Positions 38,618-47,752 of a stretch of 64,000 nucleotides of DNA are shown here, in pieces. Under the pieces are notes generated by a model. The model was not told the DNA's origin. It did no database searches and saw nothing but the letters and a program-made list of their open reading frames with translations. The stretch's first letter is position 1; the number at the start of each line of letters is the position of its first letter. This DNA is from Ustilago trichophora (lineage: Eukaryota > Basidiomycota > Ustilaginomycetes > Ustilaginales > Ustilaginaceae), in the NCBI GenBank assembly GCA_900323505.1, contig OOIN01000005.1, positions 992,001-1,056,000 of the forward strand, given 5' to 3'. Position numbers and translations under genes: made by a program.

Positions 38618-39117
38618 TTTGCTCGGAGGAAAGCCACTGTTCTTCCGGTCTGTACAACTGTCCCTCGGATCTGCAGAGACCTCCCCCAAGATACGTTTAG
38701 ATTACCAATCTGTGTTCACAGTTTGCAACAGGCAGGTATAGAAAGTGTTGGTAGTCAGAAAAATAGTTGGTGAGAGTTGGGCAAAGGACTTCATAAGTTG
38801 ACAAAACTCATAGCAGGTCAGCACCACCTTCGGAAAAAGCACACCGAGAAAGATGCCGCGCTTTTCAAGCTCGGCCAAAGCGGATCAAATGGACCCTGAA
38901 AGCGCAACTTGCCACAATTCACCCACCTTCCCACCTCTACATCTCTTGCACACCTTTGCTCTGAGTCCTTGACCAACAAAGGGACCGAGCATTGACCTTA
39001 CTGAAGAACAATCAAGCTTGAATCACAATACCATGCCTCGAGCAAGTCCGTTTTTTTACTTGTTATACGCATTCCTTTCACTTGCAGTATATATGCCACA
39101 ACCACTACTGGGCTGAC
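38618..39117. other. Spacer between the DUF1275 gene and 5S rRNA
   Basis: A 500-bp spacer with the DUF1275 promoter and the 5' flank of the 5S gene. TTATACGC at 39062-39069 lies about 50 bp upstream of the 5S start and might assist Pol III initiation. Otherwise no feature is visible. Confidence 0.35.
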
Positions 39118-39236
39118 ATCTGCGGCCATAGAACCTTGAAAGCACCGCATCCCGTCCGATCTGCGAAGTTAAGCAAGGTATCGCCTAGTCAGTACTGCGG
39201 TGGGGGACCACGCGGGAATCCTAGGTGCTGCAGATC
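39118..39236 (+). rRNA. 5S ribosomal RNA
   Basis: A 119-nt sequence with universal 5S blocks: GCGGCCATAG near the start, GCACCGCATCCCGTCCGATC, GAAGTTAAGC, GGTGGGGGACCACGCGGGAATCC and GGTGCTGCAGAT at the end. The ends ATCTGC and GCAGAT pair to close helix I. The gene stands alone among protein genes and not next to an rDNA repeat in this window, so 5S genes are likely dispersed in this genome. A run of 18 T follows. Confidence 0.97.
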
Positions 39237-39254
39237 TTTTTTTTTTTTTTTTTT
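39237..39254 (+). terminator. Pol III T-run of the 5S gene
   Basis: Eighteen consecutive T residues directly after the 5S 3' end, far more than the minimum of four or five needed. Confidence 0.9.
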
Positions 39255-40027
39255 CCCCTCTTTTTGCTTCGCTGTTGGAATAATGGATAATTGTCTTTAT
39301 CTGGCTTGTTTTTTGTATGCTATTCCTCCCAAGGTCAAGAAGATCAGCAAACTATACTGTACAGTACAAGCTATGCTTCAGCTTTTCAAGCGCGAGGGTC
39401 AATGGCATCTGGATGAGCATCCAATCAGATAAACCTGCGGAGCACAATTCACTGCAGAAGCCGGTATGACTCCGAGTGAGTTTCTCCCATGGACGACGGA
39501 TCAGCGTGGGCAACTCCCCACCTTGGCAAACTGCACACGTCCAAGCAGAGAGAAGAGATGGAGAAGAGTTCGACCGTGGCCCCGTTTAGCGTGCTGAGCT
39601 TGGCTAGCGTGGGCGTCGGTTGTACGTGATTCATCAATGCATTGCCGCCTTTGTCGGATATGCGATCGCTCGATCGGCATATTCGGCGTCGCAATCACGA
39701 CTGACCGAATGGTGCAATGCTCGATACCGTATTGATGTGTTCAAGAAGAAAGCGAAACATCGAGTCAAAAAAGGAGAATTTTTACCCAAACGCCGATCCT
39801 GCAGCTCACACTACTACTCTGCCAGATCCGATCACCTGGAGAGCCACAACAAATTTGTTCGGATGGTCGGTGCGTTTGGTTGCCTAGTCGAAACAAAACT
39901 CAGCTTTCTTTGCCTGACATGGATATAAGTAGTTTCTTCCTTGCTTCTCGACCATCACCTTCATCTCAACAAAACACACACACACACATACACAGGATCT
40001 TCTCTCTAACGCGAGACAACTGCAACA
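39255..40027. promoter_or_regulatory. Upstream region of the Gfo/Idh/MocA gene
   Basis: A 773-bp region upstream of the oxidoreductase. A TATAAG element at 39924-39929 lies 99 bp before the ATG, followed by a CT- and CA-rich leader. Small frames inside have no support. Confidence 0.45.
39924..39929 (+). promoter_or_regulatory. TATA-like element of the oxidoreductase gene
   Basis: TATAAG 99 bp upstream of the ATG, in the context GGATATAAGTAG. Confidence 0.5.
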
Positions 40028-41338
40028 ATGTCTTCGGCAACCGCAACCGCAACCTCTCCCATCCCAGTCTGTGTCGTCGGCTTTGGCAACTCGGCTCGAA
40101 CCTTTCACCTTCCCTTCGTCCAGGCTTTGCCTCAACTCTTTACGCTGCACGCGATCCAACAGCGTCCTCGTACCTCGAGTAACTCTTCTTCGCCTGACGC
40201 ATCGAAGCTCTTCCCAAATGTTATGGTGCTCCCCGACTTTGAATCGGTCCTGACCACCTTTCCCAAGAACGGCCTCATCATTGTCACTACTACCAACGAC
40301 ACACACTTCCCTTTCGCCAAGCGTGCCCTCGAAGCAGGATTCAACGTTCTCGTAGAGAAGCCCGTCGCCACCTCCCAGTCTGACGTACAGACTCTCGTCG
40401 ATCTTCAGGAAAAGACTGGAAAGCTTTGCGCCGTCTACCAGAACAGACGGTTCGACGGTGACTTTTTGACCATCCAGAGTCTTCTCGCCGACAAGGGCGC
40501 TGAGCCGTCCGCTCTGGGTGTGCCGACTTACTTTGAGTCGAGGTTCGATCGCTTCCGACCTTACGCAAAGGGTGGGTGGAGGGAGGAGGTGGATCCCGAC
40601 ACTCAGGGCGGTGGAATGTTGTGGGATCTGGGAAGCCATTTGATCGACCAGGCTCTGTTCCTGTTTGGTCCACCGGAGAGTGTAACTGGCTTCGTGAGGA
40701 ACCAGCGCAACCAGGGTCCCAACGCGGTCGATGATGACTGGTTGGCAATCCTCAACTATCCTTCTTCAGCACCTTTGCCTCCTTCTTCGCCTGCATCTGG
40801 ATCCAAGATCGGCGGTCTGCGAGTTTCTCTTGGCGCAACCTGCCTTTCGTCACACATTGATGCCGAGCAGCCTCGTTTCAGGGTCGAGGGCACCCGTGGA
40901 AGCTACGAGAAGCGCGGCACCGATCCTCAAGAAAATCAGCTCAAACTTGGATGGACTCCCACCAGTCACCCTGAAGAGTTTGGTGTATACAGCGAGACCT
41001 CCGATCCCGATTCAATCAGATTCGGACGTCTGACCACCATGGTCAGGGCTGACGAAGATCTCTCATTGCCTGCACCAGGTGCTGGTGGTGCCGCACCCAA
41101 GCAACCCCAATTGTCGGTGGCCAACATTCCAACTCTTCCCGGAAGGTACATTGATCTGTTTGTCAATGTGGCCGCGGCGATCAATGCTGGTAAGCAGGCC
41201 GAGGCCGAGGGCAAGAATGCTGCCGAGGCATTGCGGGCTGTTAGCCTGGTGGGAGTGGAGAGGACGTTGGACGCGGTCAAGCTTATCAAGTTGATTCGGG
41301 AGAGCAGTGTTCAGGGTAAGACTCTGCAATGGGCTTAA
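40028..41338 (+). CDS. Gfo/Idh/MocA-family NAD(P)-dependent oxidoreductase
   Basis: Single exon, 436 aa. The N-terminal Rossmann fold has CVVGFGNSARTFHLPF for dinucleotide binding, followed by the family hallmark VLVEKPVA (Glu-Lys-Pro; Lys is the usual catalytic residue). The second domain carries GGGMLWDLGSHLIDQALFLFG, the conserved GGxxxDxGxHxxD pattern. The C-terminal helix (AEALRAVSLVGVERTLDAVK) is typical. These enzymes oxidise or reduce sugars, inositols or dihydrodiols with NAD(P); the substrate is not readable. The lack of a signal peptide indicates a cytosolic enzyme. The TATA-type promoter suggests regulated expression. Confidence 0.93.
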   Translation: MSSATATATSPIPVCVVGFGNSARTFHLPFVQALPQLFTLHAIQQRPRTSSNSSSPDASKLFPNVMVLPDFESVLTTFPKNGLIIVTTTNDTHFPFAKRALEAGFNVLVEKPVATSQSDVQTLVDLQEKTGKLCAVYQNRRFDGDFLTIQSLLADKGAEPSALGVPTYFESRFDRFRPYAKGGWREEVDPDTQGGGMLWDLGSHLIDQALFLFGPPESVTGFVRNQRNQGPNAVDDDWLAILNYPSSAPLPPSSPASGSKIGGLRVSLGATCLSSHIDAEQPRFRVEGTRGSYEKRGTDPQENQLKLGWTPTSHPEEFGVYSETSDPDSIRFGRLTTMVRADEDLSLPAPGAGGAAPKQPQLSVANIPTLPGRYIDLFVNVAAAINAGKQAEAEGKNAAEALRAVSLVGVERTLDAVKLIKLIRESSVQGKTLQWA

Positions 41339-41540
41339 AAAGGCTTTGCCAGGATGGAACCTAGAGCAGGAGATGTCATGTAGTCATGAAAGATATCCAG
41401 TCGCGACATGTTCTCTGTGAAGGTGTGCGTCTGTGCGTGTGTGTCTGTGGGTATCGATTCGACAAATGGTCCTCTACATCATGAGTGCGGGAGTCTAAAT
41501 GCTGTCCTGTAAGCGACAGCCAGCGAACAGGGAGGGGCTA

Positions 41541-42701
41541 CTATTCGCCCTTAATGCGGCGCTTGTAGTCTTCGGGAGACTCAAACTTTTTGCCCAAGCT
41601 CCACATGCCGACCTTTTTTCGTCTATTCCCACAACAGCAGAAGGCAGCATGATGGTCTGATCGTCAGTATCCGAAGATCTTGCTTGTGGAATGTGAGTGC
41701 ACTTACTTTGCTTTCGACTCGGCACGCTCTAACGCGTTTAGTCCCGTAGTCGATTTTCTCCAGAATTTGGCCCACCATGTTGCTTTGCCATAATCTGCAC
41801 CTGCTGCTCTATACACGGTCGCTAAACCTTCCTTGACCATGGCTAGGGATACGTTTGTCTTGCCAAAGATGTAGGGCGATTCCCAGACGTAGGGTGTTGC
41901 AACTAGCCTCTTGTATTGGTCGATATGGGAGGGATAGAGCCAGACGAGTTTGCCCGAGATCTCACTCCCCGATGCTGCTGTCGAGCTGTGTTTGGTATTA
42001 CTGGTATCCGAGGTCAAGTTGAAAAGGCCCTTCTTGGGAGGAGTCAGGTTATCCGGAGACGAAGGCGACTGGACCATGGAAGTGAGGAATGCTTTTGCCT
42101 CTTTTGAGAACGGTTGAGCAGGTTTGCCAAAATGGCCGCTTTCAGGGGCATCAACACCGGCGATTCGGACAGAGATGGTCTCACGGACGAGTTTGGTTCT
42201 CCCTCCCGCGCGCTTTGTTTTCGATGTGCGAGGTGGCCAAGGGTAAAGCCAATCTCGAAGGAGAGGTGGTCCTGGGGTATGGTGGAATCGGAACCCGTCC
42301 GCATCGCCTACGGTTACAACGCGGCCGACGAGCACCTTACGATATCGTAAGACAGCCGGGGTGACATATTCGGCAGTGGGGATGCGACGGAAGTATCTCC
42401 ACCACAGTACGGCGCCGAGAGAGGTGGTTGTGACGCCGGCAATGGCTGCTCCAATCGGGTTGGTGAGGATTGTACCGATGACGCCGGAGGACTGTTCGAT
42501 TACGGACCAGACTGTCAGTCTCGAGCCATCGGTTGTTTGTGGGGGTGCAAGGTTGATGCTTGACGGCACTGATGGTGATTCAACCGAACGAAGGCCGGCC
42601 GGGGCTGAAGATGAAGCAATACCATGTGTAGAGGTGGATGCCGACAAGGTTGTTGCTGTTGTACTTGTTGATGCGCCGGGAAGCGGCCACAGAGGAAGCA
42701 T
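41541..42701 (-). CDS. LCL3: LCL3 staphylococcal-nuclease-like endonuclease
   Basis: Two exons, 42701-41707 and 41622-41541; 358 aa. A long Ser/Thr-rich N-terminus leads to a membrane segment (about residues 78-100, IGAAIAGVTTTSLGAVLWW), then an SNase (OB-fold) domain with VGDADGFRF, ISVRIAGVDAPE (nuclease core) and a late YRAAGADYGKATW stretch. Exon 2 adds GMWSLGKKFESPEDYKRR, the usual LCL3 C-terminus, and sets the acceptor at 41623. Fungal Lcl3 is a predicted mitochondrial-membrane nuclease; its role is unclear. An acidic/Ser-rich insertion of about 45 residues interrupts the nuclease domain before KLVWLYPSHIDQYKR. Confidence 0.9.
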
Positions 42702-43143
42702 GGCCGAAGCTAAGGCGAGCAGCTCGGCAGAATGACCTGGCTCTTAGGTGTCAACGAGGTGCTGACAGGTAGGTGATGATGTTGATGGATAGGAGAAGGA
42801 GCAAAGAGAAACCTGAGATAAAGCGTAGATCTCGGCAAGTGTTTGCCTCTGATGTGGAGTTTGACATCACCCGAAAATACGCTAACAACACATCTCGAAT
42901 TCCGCCAAAAATGGCATCAACACGCGGCAAAGCTCACAAAGACCAACACCTGCAGGCAGGAACAACGCGTGCCTCTCGACGGAGTTGCCAAGTTTCATGT
43001 CCCACTCGACAGTGACATCACATGTGGCCTTTTATTAAAGACTCTCTCTCTTCCTGGATCTGCAATCAGATATTGGGCTTTCCTGAATTGAGGCACCGAT
43101 TGGTGTTCAACTACATTGTATGTGTATACAAGGCTGTGCGATT
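42702..43143. promoter_or_regulatory. LCL3 promoter region
   Basis: A 442-bp spacer between the MPDU1-like gene's 3' end and the LCL3 start, both minus strand. No other gene is supported. Confidence 0.35.
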
Positions 43144-44052
43144 CTAGTCGAGCTTCCTGCCGCGAGCCTTGGTGGGGCCATGGGTGCTGACGGTGAAGGG
43201 CTCGAATGAAGGAGCCACTCCAGACGAAGTCGAGTGCAGTCCGATCTTTTCGCCATCTCTCTTCTTCTGCTCGGCCAGCGCCTTGTCACCGTTCCAGTAG
43301 TAAAGCACTTGCGCTGCGATGGCTGCATTAAACAGCGTCGCCAAACCGAAACCGTACAGCAGCAGCTTGTCATCGGTCTCGGTCATAGTTGTGAATACCC
43401 TCGCGATGGTGCCGAGCAGCTGAGCAAAGACGACGATGCTGCTGAGCTGACCTCGGCTCTTGTCCTTGTACAGCTCGGCCATTTGAGGCACTTTGGATGC
43501 GAGTGAGATCGGGATCGTCAATGCCTGCAGGAAGGTCAGTGTAGATGCGGGAATCACTGCGGGCGTGGCCAACGCAAGCGAACCGATGGCCATCAGAGCA
43601 GCTGCAATAGTGATCTTGTTCGAATGCGCCGATGGGTCAACACGGCCAGTGCGAGTGTCTGGCGAGAATGCAATGACGAGAAGCAGGATGATCATGTTCT
43701 GCAGTGTCAAGCTGAGGTTCTCTCCATATGTCGAGAAAGGCAATCGCGATCGGACGGCGTAAGCGAGCGAGATGGTGTACGCCATGACTTCGAGCGTGTA
43801 CATTGAGAGCGAGATACCGCGTGCACTGCGTCCATTGACAATGTTGAGAATCTGGGGCACCTTCATGATGCTTCCAAACACGACGATACCTAGACCAAGC
43901 GATTTCGAGATGGCATACTTGACACAGTGTGTCGAGCTGAGGTCAACATGGTAGATGAGCGTCGTGTAGCACTCTTGGCCGATGAGGGCGATGGCAGGCT
44001 TCTGGATGAAGAGCGGCAAGTTGTGCGTGACGGATTGAATGGCCGACTGCAT
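43144..44052 (-). CDS. MPDU1: MPDU1/Lec35-like PQ-loop protein
   Basis: Single exon, 302 aa from ATG 44052; the frame upstream begins at TTG and is not used. Two PQ-loop repeats are visible: SIMKVPQILNIVNGRSARG and LASKVPQMAELYKDKSRGQ, each followed by membrane helices, seven segments in all. The family includes human MPDU1, needed in the ER for use of dolichol-phosphate mannose and glucose in N-glycan and GPI synthesis. The C-terminal tail is basic (KARGRKLD). The exact activity of MPDU1 is unsettled; assignment here is by the PQ-loop pattern and length. Confidence 0.9.
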   Translation of the reverse strand: MQSAIQSVTHNLPLFIQKPAIALIGQECYTTLIYHVDLSSTHCVKYAISKSLGLGIVVFGSIMKVPQILNIVNGRSARGISLSMYTLEVMAYTISLAYAVRSRLPFSTYGENLSLTLQNMIILLLVIAFSPDTRTGRVDPSAHSNKITIAAALMAIGSLALATPAVIPASTLTFLQALTIPISLASKVPQMAELYKDKSRGQLSSIVVFAQLLGTIARVFTTMTETDDKLLLYGFGLATLFNAAIAAQVLYYWNGDKALAEQKKRDGEKIGLHSTSSGVAPSFEPFTVSTHGPTKARGRKLD

Positions 44053-44286
44053 ATTGGGCAAAGTTGCGGAAGCCAAGCCAAAGACGCCGAAGTGGGTAGG
44101 GGGGTCGTCAAGAGTATTGTATGAGTGAGCGTGGACGTGGATGAGAAGGAAGTTGCTTCAGGTTGGTCCAAGCGTGCGTGCATGTCGCCGTGTTTCGATG
44201 AGTTTTAGCCAAAAGATTCACATTCCTCATCCTACACCTCCTCTCCGAAAAAAATAGAAAAAAAAACTTGGAAAAAAAGAAAAGCA

Positions 44287-44292
44287 AAAAAG
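44287..44292 (-). terminator. Pol III T-run of tRNA-Met
   Basis: A T6 run on the minus strand, two bases beyond the tRNA discriminator. Confidence 0.75.
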
Positions 44293-44293
44293 T

Positions 44294-44401
44294 AGCTTCT
44301 GTCGGTTTCGATCCGACGACCTTTGGGTATCACCACTCGAAAGTGGTGAGGATTCATAGGGTTGTATGAGCCCAACGCGCTACCTACTGCGCTAAGAAGC
44401 T
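44294..44401 (-). tRNA. tRNA-Met (CAT, elongator type) with a 36-nt intron
   Basis: The acceptor strands AGCTTCT and AGAAGCT pair fully; the D-arm reads GCGCAGTAGGTAGCGC; the anticodon stem TTGGG/CCCAA encloses CTCAT; the T-arm is GTCGG ATCGAAA CCGAC; discriminator A. The 36-nt intron after position 37 contains TATGA, which can pair with TCATA at the anticodon, and its own hairpin, CACCACT-TTCG-AGTGGTG. The body matches an elongator rather than initiator Met-tRNA, because it has a normal T-arm and a fully paired first acceptor pair. Confidence 0.93.
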
Positions 44402-44797
44402 GCTTGATGTTTCACTGACTCAATATTGCATAGATATAATAATAATACAACTTTGGAAAGAATGCTTTCGTTTCCTGAGAGTCGCTAAAAGTCACTTGTC
44501 TGGCACCGGGCTACTTTGCACCTTTGACTCAGCCTCCATCTTCTACTTGACTCATCGCAGACCACATCGAAGATGCCACTCACTCCGTTTTCCACCAGTT
44601 CCCTCAAAGCACAGAGCGAGAGGGTCGACCGCCACTCATCAAGGTGACACATAGCGGGCAGATGCACGTGAATCTTGCGACAGAGCCTCGACGACAACAC
44701 GGCAAACCCTTCCTTCCGTCGGCAACGGAAACTTTCAGAGCGTCCAGGGTCTCTCAAAGCTGTCCCGCGCTGGTGTGACAAAAATTCGCCTAGCTCA
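44402..44797. other. Spacer between tRNA-Met and hypothetical ORF
   Basis: A 396-bp spacer. The ORF starting at 44798 runs on upstream to a TTG at 44675 but has no earlier ATG. A minus-strand frame covering it has no features. Confidence 0.35.
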
Positions 44798-45307
44798 ATG
44801 ACCACGACGACCTTTAGTAGGATACCGACGAACGGCGCTGTTCCTGTGTCAAGGCACGCGGATCGGCTCAATCATCCCACTCTTCCCGTTGCGTCGGCGA
44901 ACAACAGTCACTTTAAACTGGCTCAACCATCTTCCAGCACTGTAGGAATATCTCACACTCCTTGCTCTTCTGCGCTGGACCCTGATGGTCCCGAGACCAC
45001 GAGACCACGCGAACTTTCCCTTAGCCAAGAGATTTCATGTGGACCCTGCAACTTTATCGATTCAAAGACTATTAAGCGTCAACATCACACCACTTTGCAG
45101 CTCTCGAAGCCATTTATTGACGGGCAAATGTCTGCGCTCACTCACTCGGTGTCATTTTCTAGATCACAAGACTTCAAGGTCAATGCGAGCCTGCAAACAC
45201 GCGGATACTTGAGTCAGCTAGCCGCAAAAATGTGGAGCAACCGCTTTTTGGGAGAGCTCCAATCGATCAAAGAGTTGTGCGGGAAGCACTTTTCCCTTGA
45301 TCCGTGA
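44798..45307 (+). CDS. Hypothetical protein, possibly incomplete
   Basis: An open frame of 169 aa from ATG 44798. It is Ser/Thr/Pro-rich for 75 residues, then more structured: KPFIDGQMSALTHSVSF, TRGYLSQLAAKMWSNRF and LGELQSIKELCGKHFSLDP before a stop. I do not recognise the family. A GTGAGC donor-like sequence overlaps the stop region, and a GCTAAC plus CGCAG lies only 25 nt on, too short for a normal intron; the downstream +1 frame (to 45510) also looks somewhat coding. The gene may therefore continue through splicing that I cannot resolve, or it may be a decaying gene. Confidence 0.4.
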   Translation: MTTTTFSRIPTNGAVPVSRHADRLNHPTLPVASANNSHFKLAQPSSSTVGISHTPCSSALDPDGPETTRPRELSLSQEISCGPCNFIDSKTIKRQHHTTLQLSKPFIDGQMSALTHSVSFSRSQDFKVNASLQTRGYLSQLAAKMWSNRFLGELQSIKELCGKHFSLDP

Positions 45308-45731
45308 GCCAGATGGCGCTAACCGCAGTGTGCCTGCTCGAGGAGCTGAGAACAGACGAGGTGCTCGAGAAAGATTCCAAGCAGAGCTTAGAAGCGGGCT
45401 TGGCGTCGAGTTCAGGTGAGCAGTTCGATAGACGAACCCTCTCGAGAGGCTATGATGAACATGTGTCCTGTCTCGCTGCGGCTTACAGCACAACTCTTTC
45501 GAGCAGGTAACCCTTGAGACCCAACACGAAGAACGAGCAGCGACTTTAAAGCATAAAAGGAAACCGGCTTCAGTCAAGATCCTTCTACTCTTTCCCATCC
45601 TCACGCTTTCTTCCAATCGCCACTTGATTCATTATCTCTCTCTCCTTCTCTTCTTTCTTGCCAAACAGCCAACCGCTCCTCGACAACTGTCTCTCACAGT
45701 CACTCGACATCAACGTCTTTCCATCGCAATC
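45308..45731. promoter_or_regulatory. Upstream region of the first glycine-rich protein gene
   Basis: A 424-bp region with CATAAAAG at 45552-45559, about 175 bp before the ATG, and a pyrimidine-rich leader. The in-frame extension upstream of the chosen ATG reaches 45624 but destroys the clean signal peptide. Confidence 0.4.
45552..45559 (+). promoter_or_regulatory. TATA-like element of glycine-rich gene 1
   Basis: CATAAAAG about 175 bp upstream of the ATG; gene 2 has a similar TATAAG at a similar distance. Confidence 0.4.
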
Positions 45732-46376
45732 ATGACTCGCATCTCTTCCGCTCTGGTCCTGGCTGCCGCCTTGGCCTTTATGAGCTCAGCCGTTTCCGAT
45801 GCTTCCGCTGCCACTCTTCCTACTCGTGACGTGGCCGAATCCAATGGACAGTTGCTCCCTGATGTCCTTGCCCTCGATGCTCGAGACGCTAACGAGCAGA
45901 ATGCTGCCGATGCTTCGAACAAGGAAGACGCCACCAACCAGTGGTGGTGCCCGTGGAACACTCACTGGAGCCCTGGTATGCAACGATGCGTCCCTAACTG
46001 GAGACCTCCCATTTGGCAGCCACCTATCTGGCGCCCAGGTCCGGGTCCCTGGAGCCGGGAAGAGAATGTGAAGCGCGACGAGCTGGTGGCTCGAGACCCT
46101 CAAGGCGGACCTGGCGGCTACGGGGGCGGCTATGGAGGATACGGTGGACGCGGAGGCTACGGTGGCGGCGGCTATGGAGGATACGGTGGACGCGGAGGCT
46201 ACGGTGGCGGCGGCTATGGAGGATACGGCGGTCGAGGGGGCTACGGTGGCTACGGTGGTGGCGGCTACCGAGGCGGCGGATATGGAGGCTACGGCCGTGG
46301 AGGTCGTCGCTACAACACCGAAGCCGAGGCTATCGAAGGCGTCCAGGCAGAGGATAACAGTAAAGACAACAACTAG
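45732..46376 (+). CDS. Secreted glycine/tyrosine-rich protein 1
   Basis: 214 aa from ATG 45732; the longer frame from 45624 lacks a proper signal. Residues 1-26 form a signal peptide starting MTRISSALV. An acidic pro-like stretch follows, then a Trp/Pro/Cys block (WWCPWNTHW, QRCVPNW, PPIWQPPIW) with two cysteines that could bond. ENVKRDELVARD contains a Lys-Arg Kex2 site. The C-terminal third is a GYGG/RGG repeat with a 14-residue unit, two copies of which are identical in DNA (46128-46169 and 46170-46211). It may be a cell-wall, surface or apoplastic protein; a host-interaction role is possible but not shown. It is paralogue-like to the gene at 47753. Confidence 0.82.
   Translation: MTRISSALVLAAALAFMSSAVSDASAATLPTRDVAESNGQLLPDVLALDARDANEQNAADASNKEDATNQWWCPWNTHWSPGMQRCVPNWRPPIWQPPIWRPGPGPWSREENVKRDELVARDPQGGPGGYGGGYGGYGGRGGYGGGGYGGYGGRGGYGGGGYGGYGGRGGYGGYGGGGYRGGGYGGYGRGGRRYNTEAEAIEGVQAEDNSKDNN
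46128..46253 (+). repeat. 42-bp tandem coding repeat in glycine-rich gene 1
   Basis: Units 1 and 2 (46128-46169, 46170-46211) are identical at all 42 bases; unit 3 (46212-46253) has diverged at several sites. Each encodes GYGGYGGRGGYGGG or a close variant. Exact identity suggests recent duplication or gene conversion. Confidence 0.85.
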
Positions 46377-47752
46377 GCAACCCACTGCCGTCCTCGAGCG
46401 ACTCTATCGCCCACCCTTGGTCACGACTCTTTGACCCGATCCATTTCCTCCGGCTTTGTTCTTGCATTTCTCTCGATCTTGATCGCGCGATTCGGTTCAA
46501 CACCTTCGTGGATCAGTCGTTCTACCCATGTCTCGACTCGCTTGCCATTTTTGGTTCTCTGTCATTGGTGCGGTACCTGACTCTGCACCACTAGTCTTGC
46601 ATCATGTGCTCGAGTTTCCGTCAAACTTTCTTTTTATTCAATACTCATCTCGTTCACTCTCCAACATTTCTCGGCCGTTGTGCTTTGAGGTATCGAAAAA
46701 GTCAATTCTGGTACGCTAGAAGATTGTTGCATGAATCTAGAGCGAAAAGCCATGGTCTTGTCAAGAGCCGACAAGAGCATCTCGCTGCAATTGATGAAGA
46801 GTTAGAGAGGCTTGAGCGACCTAATTAGCTCCGAACCGTCTGCTAATATCGCAATAGACGATGAGAAGGTATCAACACGCGTCGTTGTAAAAGGACAAGA
46901 TTGCGTCTCGTGAATTGTGCGATCAGCAGAAATGTCATCAGTGACCGAGCCTTTATTTTCGGCCTTTGCTTCATATTCTGATTGGAAGTCTTGGCCGTCT
47001 GTACAATGCCGAAATAAAAGCGTCTGTGCTGAATGTGTGTTTGGATCGCTTCATCAGCCGATGCGTCCGGCTTGACTGTCAACGTGTACCTGATCTACTC
47101 TTCGTCTTGGCGAAAAAAGGGACGATGGGGTAGGCAATTGATGCTTCATCTGTCATTTTTTGAGAAGCAGTCGAACAAGAAATGTCTGTCAATCGATGTG
47201 TCATACAAATGTTTTCATGTGGGACATTCGAGGGTGGCAGTGCAGGATGAGCGCCGGAGAGCTCGGTTCGCGCGAATTCATCTACGCACACAAATTGGCA
47301 GGTTTGACAGGTACCAGCGAAGAGGCTCGTGCTGGTGAAGATGCTGCGGTTGGTTCGGGTTGCGATATGAGGTCGTGGTTAGGTTTGAGGAAGGGAAAAG
47401 GGGGGAAAAAGGGGTCAGATGACGGTTGCGATTGGGTTTGGTGGTGCATCTGATCGCTGATGAAGTCAAAGGGCCCAGTATCGAGCTGAACTTGTAGGAG
47501 ACGCCTCTGAGCAGTCGACTAAGTCGGATGCTTACAGAGACTTGGTCGATCCATAGCAGACCCTCTTTCCTAAGTTTTAGAAGTATAAGTAGGAGACCAT
47601 TCTCTACCCATCGAATTGATTCCAGACCATCACTCTCTCACAGATTCTCCCATCTCCACATCTTCCTCTCAATTCAACGAGATACTTCAAGCAAAACACT
47701 GCCATATATTCTCTCCTGTCTCTTTTTCGGATTACCTCGATTCGGCATTAAG
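46377..47752. other. Long spacer between the glycine-rich genes
   Basis: About 1.4 kb with 3' UTR of gene 1 on the left and the promoter of gene 2 on the right. A TATAAG at 47584-47589 precedes a CT/CA-rich leader. Short frames on both strands lack features. The size is larger than usual for this window, which may reflect regulated expression of gene 2. Confidence 0.45.
47584..47589 (+). promoter_or_regulatory. TATA-like element of glycine-rich gene 2
   Basis: TATAAG in context AAGTATAAGTAGG, 164 bp upstream of the ATG. The same AxATAAGTAG core precedes the oxidoreductase gene at 39924. Confidence 0.45.

Noticed and set aside
41601..41613. Acceptor at 41613 for LCL3 exon 2
   Set aside because: Using that AG puts exon 2 out of frame; the upstream AG at 41623 restores the conserved GMWSLGKKF end.
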